This document shows positions 58,067 through 64,000 of a stretch of 64,000 bases of DNA, piece by piece. This DNA is from Tupaia tana (Eukaryota > Chordata > Mammalia > Scandentia > Tupaiidae): NCBI GenBank assembly GCA_026018925.1, contig JAKSZU010000016.1, positions 5,562,940-5,626,939 of the forward strand, read 5' to 3'. Position numbers and translations under genes: made by a program. Numbering within the stretch: position 1 is the stretch's first letter; every line of letters begins with the position of its first letter. The notes beneath the pieces were generated by a model that had not been told where the DNA came from, searched no databases, and worked only from the letters and a program-made list of their open reading frames with translations.

Positions 58067-58190
58067 ACTCCTAGCACATACCTAATGTGTGCAGGTCAAC
58101 CTGGAATTAAATCCGGGACCTTCCGTATGGATCCAGCTTCTCTTGAGCAATGTATTTTTGCCATGCCACCAAGCTGACCATATACCTTCT
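58067..58190 (-). mobile_element. Family B-type tRNA head next to the GAAA tract
   Basis: Read on the minus strand: GGTCAGCTTGGTGGCATGGC, GGTCCCGGATTTAATTCCAG, GTTGACCTGCACACATTAGG. It matches the head of the family B copy at 44404 more closely than family A. The 7SL-like part seems replaced by the microsatellite. Confidence 0.5.
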
Positions 58191-59084
58191 CTCTTTGATT
58201 ATACCTTCCATTTTAACTTCATTGAAAGAATCTTCACAATTGCTCGTTTAAGACACTTTATAACGGTCGTTTTAAAGTCTTCATCAGAGAATCCAACATC
58301 CGTATCATCTCAACTTTGGCATCTGTTGATTGACTTTTTCCAAGTCAGTTAATATGTTCCTGGTTCTTTGAATGCCATGTAATTCTGAATTTTATCACAG
58401 ACACTGTGGATATTAGATGATGAGATATTAGATGGTGATTAAATGCTGTGGAGAATGTTGATGTTTTCATGTCAGCAAACAATGTCTCTTGGGTTCAGTC
58501 CTGATCATACCTACTAGAGTTATCAGTTTGGTTTTTAAAATCTCTGCAGTTCTCGTCAGACACGTCCCACACATCTACCACCCAGAGACCAGCCTGGAAC
58601 ATGGCTGGTGGTCTATCCCTTAGTTTGTCTTCCAAAGTTTGCCAGTGTAGAGATGCACAGCTAGAGGGGGAGCCCAGAAATCCACACAACTTGAAAGTTT
58701 GCTTTTGCTTAACCTTTTTCTCCCCATGAGCAATCCAGTAACTTTTCAAGTCCACAGGACTCCCCCTTGTAGGCCTTGTATTAGTCAGGGTTCTCCGGGG
58801 AGACAGAACCGATAAGCTATGTATGGATATAGAAGAAAAGATCTATTGACAGAATTGGCTCAAATGATTACAGCAACTGAGCCATCTCACCGTGGGCCAG
58901 CTGCAGATCCTGGGGTTCTGGTGGTATGGCTCAGTCTGAATCCAAAGGTTTCAGAGTCAGGAAGCCAATGACATAACTCAGAGTCCAAGGCCAAAGCCTG
59001 AGAACCTGGGGGGTGGGGGTGCTGGGGTAAGCACTAGAGCCTAAACACAGAAGTCTTGAGTTCTGGTGCCCAAAGCAGCAAGTA

Positions 59085-59690
59085 TCTTTATTGTTCTCTG
59101 TCCCCACCCGGTTCGGGCACCACGTGTCCCGACCTGGGGGGGACAGTCGAACAGGTTTCCTGAGGGAAGGAGTGAGAGCCGGAACAAGCGGCACAGTGTC
59201 ACAGCACAGAGACGACACAGTGTTGTTTGTTTATTGTGGGCAGCACGTACAGCACGGAGACAACGCAGTGCCACAGCTCTTTAGGGTCGCGTTGTCTGTT
59301 GTGAGCAGCACGGAGACGATGCGGTGTCACAACTCTTCACGGTTGTCTGGAGACGATGTAGTGTTACAACTCTTCAGGCTCTCCAGAGTTGTCGTCTTCC
59401 TGGTCTTCTGTGTCATCTTCGCTGTCTTCCTGGTCGTCTGGCTATTGTGTGCCAGGCATGGTGGTTACATACACGTTGGTGGATCATAAAAGGTGGGTTA
59501 TGATTGGTTGTAAATGGTGGGCCGTGATTGGTTGTAAATGGTGGGTTATGATTGGTTGCTTTTGGACCAATCATGAGGTGCCGGATATGCAAATCTGAGG
59601 GATTCTAGTGGCCAATCAGAGCAAGGTTTCGAAGGTCAGGTTTTATGAAGAGAACCAATCATGGCAATTGTTTGCTCTCTGAGAAACCTC
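59085..59690 (-). mobile_element. Younger retroviral LTR-like insert with CCAAT array
   Basis: On the minus strand: at least five CCAAT boxes, an octamer ATTTGCAT, a TATA-like TTTTATGA (about 59488), AATAAA (about 59237), and near the low-coordinate end TGGTGCCCGAACCGGG, which resembles a lysine-tRNA-type primer-binding site. This suggests a solo or partial LTR. It is much less decayed than its host. Borders approximate; no coding part. Confidence 0.55.
59492..59563. repeat. Three 24-bp tandem units, each with an inverted CCAAT box
   Basis: Unit GGTGGGTTATGATTGGTTGT + AAAT, three in perfect 24-bp phase with few changes; part of the LTR-like insert. Confidence 0.95.
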
Positions 59691-59947
59691 GGCAGACTTG
59701 CTGGTGCGCAGCCTCCCACAGTTCTCCCAAGAGCCTACCCATCTTCTGCATGTTCTCTTTAGGCCCTTTGTTGGCTGGATAGCATTCCACCCAACTGAGG
59801 GTGGGTCTTCCCCAGCCAATTTATTCACTTACATGCTATTCTTGTCTGGAAATACCCCCATAAACACACCCAGAGCCATGCTTCACCTGGCTTCTAGGTT
59901 TTCCTAGTTCAATCAAGTTGACAGCCAAAACTAACCATCACAGTCCT

Positions 59948-60595
59948 CAGGCCAGAAAAGGGGAGTTTGTCCCTTTTGTCCCCATTTGTCCCACTGAGCC
60001 TTGTACTTTCTGTCACTGTGCCTATATCCCAGGCCAAGCAGCAAGGACAGAGAGATAAAAGTGCTATCCAGATTACCCACCCTCTTGGGACCGTAGTCCC
60101 TTCCCAGAGAGTTTTAGGTTCTTGCATGACTCCACTGCTGCCACCACCACTAACCATATAGCTTTAGAACTAGTGTGCATGGGAATAGAGAAAAAATAAA
60201 AATCAAACAAGATAAAAAGAACAATAGGTTTCCCCCACTCTGTCTCTGATAGTTAAGAGTTCCCCCTCATGTCCTAGAGGCTGTCTCTAGTCTGTTTGTG
60301 TGCTGAGGCCGGCTTCCAGGCTGAAGGCCATGTTGAGACTGGGCCAGGGACATACCAGAGGACAAGCAAAATGACAAACTTGCCACTCAGTCATGGTACT
60401 TGGAATTCACACGTCCTCCCCAATCTATCTGCTGCTGTCCACTTCTGAGTTTTTGAGCAGCTGCTCCATGGGTTCTGCCCAAGGATGGGACAGGGTGAAG
60501 GCTGCTTCTTTCTCGAAGCTGCTGGAAATGTGCTGGCTGATTTTTAATTTTTGTTTTTGAAGAAAAAGCTGTAACTATGGTCCTGGTTAGGTTTG
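59948..60595. other. Unique sequence, no gene seen
   Basis: No exon or repeat recognised. Confidence 0.4.
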
Positions 60596-60599
60596 GTAT

Positions 60600-61340
60600 T
60601 GGGGACATATTTTTATCATGACATACCTGCAAACTTCTAGAAAAGTTGCAAGAATAGTATAAGAAATTCCCTTCCTTATATCATTTTTACAGACTTACCA
60701 ATTTTTTACATTTTGTCCCATTTGCTACATTTCCCTCATTTTTTTTTCTCTCTCTCTAGGTAGATAGGCACAGATAGGTAATTTTTTCTTGAATCATTGA
60801 AGATTGATTTGAGAACATTGTGTCCACTTACCAATAACTACAGCATTGTATGTGTCCTAACAGCAGAGAACATTCTTCTCTGTCATATAGTACAGTTATG
60901 AAACTTAATAATAATAATATTTAATACATATCTTGCCATTATCTACTCCATAGTCCAGATTCAAATTTCATCAGTTGTATAATGTACAATTCTATAGCTG
61001 AAGGATGCAATTTGAGATCATACATTTCACTTAGTTGTTAGGGCTCTTTAATCTCCTTCATCAGGAATGGTTTGTCAAGCTTGACCTTGACCTTTGGAAG
61101 AATGCAGGTCCATTGTCTTGTTGAATGTCCTTCAGTCTGAGTTTGCTGATATTTCCTCATGCTTAGACCCTGACTAGCGTTTTTTTTGGCAGGAGTACAA
61201 TGGAAGTAATGTGGTGCTCTCGTCCATGAATCTGATCGAGACTCTTTGCGTGTCAGTTTGTCCAAATGTTGATGATGTAAACTTTGATAAGCTGGCTAAG
61301 GTGGCGTTTGCTAAACTCACCTATCAAAACCGAGGCCCGT
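60600..61340. mobile_element. L1M-type 3'-end sequence
   Basis: GGCTCTTTAATCTCCTTCAT, TGAATGTCCTTCAGTCTGAG, TTTGGCAGGAGTACAATGG and GTTGATGATGTAAACTTTGA occur in the order of an old mammalian L1 3' region. Orientation not fixed. Confidence 0.55.
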
Positions 61341-62705
61341 TTCTGCCCGGGAACAAGCTGAGGGGAATTGTGGCTGTTTGCTCTTGTGTAACTTCTTTCT
61401 CTAGTTTCCTTTTGGTTGGTGGTGGTTTTGACCTAACCTCTAGGGAGTGCGTTATTTGCATTCTGCCTGGAATTGAAACAAGCCTTGGTTATTCTTTAGC
61501 TGCTCGCTTGCTCCACAGGCTGGGAATTGTGCGGATGCCTGGGTGGCAGTTGGCCTCTCCCAGTCACTGGCGGGCAACCACCGGGCATTCTGCATGCCTG
61601 TGGTGTCCCAGTGAATGGAGACTGACCAGCTCTGTGGGTGGGAAGGAAAAGATTTGCAGGATGACAGAGCGCACATTTTCATGGGAAAAAGTTTATCTTA
61701 GACCTTGCTTCTGGTTCTTGAAATAGTCGAGTGAGAAAACACTATTCAAAGCGAATTTCAACCCCAGAGCCGGGTTAGGGAGTGTGGTTCCTGCAAACAC
61801 TCCCACCTCCCCACTGCCTGGGCTCCCAGCGGCTATGGGGAAGGAGCCGGTGCGCTCTCCACAGGCCGTGGATGAGCAGAAATGAGTAATCAATATTTCA
61901 TTTCTATATTTATAACTCCACCGTAATGCACGTCTGATGAAGCAAATGTCCATTAAGGAGAAAGATAAACGAGACAGAACCGCGCGCCAGATGTCACGTG
62001 ACTTCCTGCGGTACCGAAGGAGGCCACACCCTCTGAAGCGCCCTGGGCCGGGTGAGTCCTATTCGAACCTGGTTCCATTTCCCTGTGACCTCAGCCATTG
62101 GTTCCCAACGTCCAAAGTGACCAACTTGGGCTAAGACAGCCAGTTGAGTACTGAGCCCAGGCCAGGTGAAGGACTGTTGTCTCGAGTTTCCTGTCCTCCA
62201 GCAGTTTAAAACATTTACAGGATGAATTATAGATTAATCCTTCATTTTGATTTACTGGTCTCAGTACTTCAGCATGCCCTTTTCAGAGGCTGGAGGGCTC
62301 CTTGTCAACAGTGAGACCAAGAGCCCTGAGTAGCTTGTCCTTCTGGAGTTTTTCTAGGTTTCCTTTTCTATAGTGTTCAGAGACATTTTGAAAAGAGAAA
62401 AAAAATGGGGCACATGGAAATTGGGATGGAAAATGGCCCAGGGTTAGAGAGTAATTCCTCCAGTTCCCATTACTCAAGAGAGGCCAGAAGGCATCCAGGA
62501 CACACATGGAAGTCTATGCAGACACACACTGTTTCCGGTTCGCTAATGACCGGAATTGTATCATGCGATGTGTGGCCTGGACAAGGCCCTGTAGAGGCTT
62601 TCCTGTCCAGAGTGGGGAAGTTTATGGCTTTTTGTTGACATTCCCAGCTTTACCTACACTTCTACACCCTGATCTACTCGAATCATGAAGAAACCTTTTT
62701 TCTCT
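61341..62705. other. Unique sequence, possible conserved block
   Basis: 61860-61990 (GAGTAATCAATATTTC, CCGTAATGCACG, GTCCATTAAGGAG) looks regulatory. An open frame running to 61726 begins in L1-like DNA and has no known domain. Confidence 0.35.
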
Positions 62706-62710
62706 TTTTT

Positions 62711-62957
62711 TGCAAGAGAGATTTTTGCTATAGACACATGCACTCACCAGAGACATGGAAAGACAGAAAGTAAGAAATCACCCCGCGCCCAAGGAGGATG
62801 ACCACATTGTAATCCCTTCTCCTCCATTCTCCTCTTGGGATTTTGAGCACACATGCACACACACGTGATGTGAGGTTCAAGTCACCAGGTCTGGGACTTG
62901 AACCACAGTCGATTATGTTGGAGTACAGTGATGAAAACACTACACCACCTACTGATA
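62711..62957 (-). mobile_element. Family A SINE, old
   Basis: GAGATTTTTGCTATAGACAC to CACCACCTACTGATACC. Confidence 0.78.
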
Positions 62958-62968
62958 CCAAATGTTTA

Positions 62969-63236
62969 CTTTTTTTTTTTTTTTTGGAGAGGTTTTTGCT
63001 ATAGTGTGTGTGTGTGTACTCGCCAGAAAGACAGAGACAGAGAGACAGAAAGCAAGAAATCACCCCCCAGGATGGATGGCCACGCTGCAATCCCTTCTCC
63101 TCCATTCTCCTCTTGGGATCTTGGGCATGCACACACACGCACCTGGTGTGAGTTTAAGCCACCGAGTCTGGGACTTGAACTATGGTTGACTACATGGGAG
63201 TCCAACAACATAGCCATTACACTAACTGCTGGTCCC
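62969..63236 (-). mobile_element. Family A SINE
   Basis: Likely TSD CAAATGTTTA and CAAATATTTA. The hairpin is disrupted (CCCCCC-AGGATGGAT). Confidence 0.9.
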
Positions 63237-63282
63237 ATCAAATATTTAATTTTTAACATATTTATAAAAGTATATAGAAATA

Positions 63283-63495
63283 TAGGCTGGCCCAATAGCA
63301 TAGTGGTTAAAAGAGACAGATTCCACATGACTGACCAGAGGTCAAGTCCTGGCTCCAGTGGCTTGTGTGCCTGCCTGACGGGAAGGACAAATGGAGAAGA
63401 AAAGATCGTGGCATGGCCATGCCCTATGGGGGAGAGTGCTTCCTCTTTCTCTTTTTCTGGCAAGTGTATGTGCAATAAAACAAAAGAAATTTAAG
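63283..63495 (+). mobile_element. Family A SINE, old
   Basis: GGCTGGCCCAATAGCATAGT, a shortened centre and TTTCTGGCAAGTGTATGTGC; tail AATAAAACAAAAG. Confidence 0.7.
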
Positions 63496-63534
63496 AAGTT
63501 TATAGAAATACACTTAAAAAAAATACTTTGGTGG

Positions 63535-63795
63535 GACCAGCAGTTAGCGTAATGGCTGTGTCGCTGGACTCCCATATAGTCAACTGTGGTTCGCTTCCTG
63601 GACCTGGTGGCTTAAAACTCACGCCGGGCACGTGTGTGTGCGTGCCCAAGATCCCGAGAGGAGAATGGAGGAGAAGGGATTGCTGCGTGGCCATCCCCCT
63701 AGGGGGTGATTTCTCGCTTTCTGTCTCTCTGTCTCTCTCTGTCTGTCTGGCGAGCACATGGGCCCTGTGGCAAAAACCTCTCCAAAAATAAATAA
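63535..63795 (+). mobile_element. Family A SINE, young, (AAAT)n tail
   Basis: TSD AAATACTTTGGT on both sides; the tail is (AAAT)n. Confidence 0.92.
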
Positions 63796-63904
63796 ATAAA
63801 TAAATACTTTGGTTTACTTAAGATGATTTCTTTTCTATGCCTCCCCTTTTTTTGTAAGTTCAAGATTCATTTTTTCCTTATGTTTACATTATTAATTTAT
63901 TTCT

Positions 63905-64000
63905 TCCATAAGTAAAAAAGAGAGGAGAGACAGCGAGAGAGAGAACACCCTGCACAGGGTCTCGTCATGCCACAATCGCTTCCCCAGCCCTGCAGGTCCT
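63905..64000 (-). mobile_element. Family A SINE, cut by window edge
   Basis: AGAGAGGAGAGACAGCG, CACAATCGCTTCCCC; old, continues beyond the window. Confidence 0.6.

Larger units (their letters stand above)
56515..58770 (-). mobile_element. Old L1 pieces (3' UTR and 5'/ORF1-side)
   Basis: Antisense 3'-UTR sequence at 56515-56860 and 57127-57290 (ATTCCATTATGTAGATGTACC, GTTGCATGTATCAGTAGTTC). ORF1/5'-side sequence at 57560-57760 and 58190-58770 (AAGTCTTCATCAGAGAATCC, CAACTTTGGCATCTGTTGATT). These may be one rearranged element or two. Confidence 0.65.
58777..59942 (+). mobile_element. Old ERVL/MaLR-type LTR carrying a younger insertion
   Basis: Starts TGTATTAGTCAGGGTTCTC and ends CAAGTTGACAGCCAAAAC...CATCACA, both known termini of a widespread mammalian LTR class. 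A near-match 5-bp duplication (GGCCT / GTCCT) flanks it. The length of about 1.17 kb is explained by the ~600-bp insert at 59085-59690. Confidence 0.7.

Noticed and set aside
57841-58074. Lys/Glu/Arg-rich open frames
   Set aside because: Translation of the GAAA microsatellite.
59085-59690. Host-gene promoter because of CCAAT, octamer and TATA order
   Set aside because: The arrangement with AATAAA and a primer-binding-site-like motif inside an older LTR is better explained as an LTR fossil.
61211-61726. 171-codon plus-strand open frame
   Set aside because: Begins in L1M-type 3'-end DNA; composition and context do not suggest a coding exon.
63000-63500. Open frames of 158-198 codons on both strands
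   Set aside because: SINE-derived on both strands; no start context or domain.
1-64000. Colugo origin
   Set aside because: Colugo SINEs as I know them are tRNA-Ile monomers or dimers with a different head; the 7SL chimeras here fit tree shrews better.

Overview
This 64-kb window is mammalian nuclear DNA with no protein-coding exon I can support. Four things point to a eutherian genome. First, MIR and L2 fossils. Second, several old L1 copies. Third, TcMar-Tigger and hAT-Charlie (MER5-like) DNA transposon remains and MaLR/ERVL-type LTRs. Fourth, about 45-50 copies of one roughly 265-bp tRNA-derived SINE ('family A' here), which covers about a fifth of the window. A second, older SINE ('family B') joins a tRNA-like head to an Alu/7SL-like tail. 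7SL-derived SINEs are known only from Euarchontoglires, and the tRNA plus 7SL architecture is described for tree-shrew Tu elements, so I infer a tree shrew (Scandentia, Tupaia-like). This is inference; no database search was possible.

Layout: 1-3743 is an old minus-strand L1 broken up by a Tigger-type MITE, nested family A SINEs and an unassigned retroposon. 3785-5104 holds LTR-type fossils. 5815-6557 has a second copy of the unassigned retroposon, then two tandem SINEs. 6665-11220 is mostly unique. 11225-13490 is another minus L1 split by an MLT1-like LTR and two SINEs. 14.8-24.9 kb is SINE-rich and includes a SINE-in-SINE-in-MER5 nest and the main family B locus. 25-43 kb mixes unique sequence, which includes the best candidates for conserved regulatory DNA (about 26.8-27.6, 36.5-37.0 and 42.1-42.7 kb), with scattered SINEs, MIRs and L2. 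43.5-47.5 kb is a minus-strand L1 covering ORF2 and ORF1 territory; it holds many SINEs and a duplicated ~185-bp host segment. 48-56 kb is AT-rich with SINEs and one MaLR LTR. 56.5-58.8 kb is another minus L1 with a large GAAA microsatellite. 58.8-59.9 kb is an old LTR carrying a younger LTR with an array of CCAAT boxes. 60.6-61.3 kb is an L1M-type 3' end, and 62.7-64.0 kb is again a SINE cluster.

No genes act together here; the window reads as intergenic or deep intronic sequence. Its main interest is SINE biology: a conserved C/G hairpin, a centre-less short subfamily, chimeric tRNA/7SL elements and well-preserved target-site duplications. Secondary interest lies in an unassigned two-copy retroposon, a duplication with microhomology at its junction, and possible conserved non-coding blocks. 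I found no evidence for a new protein-based system.
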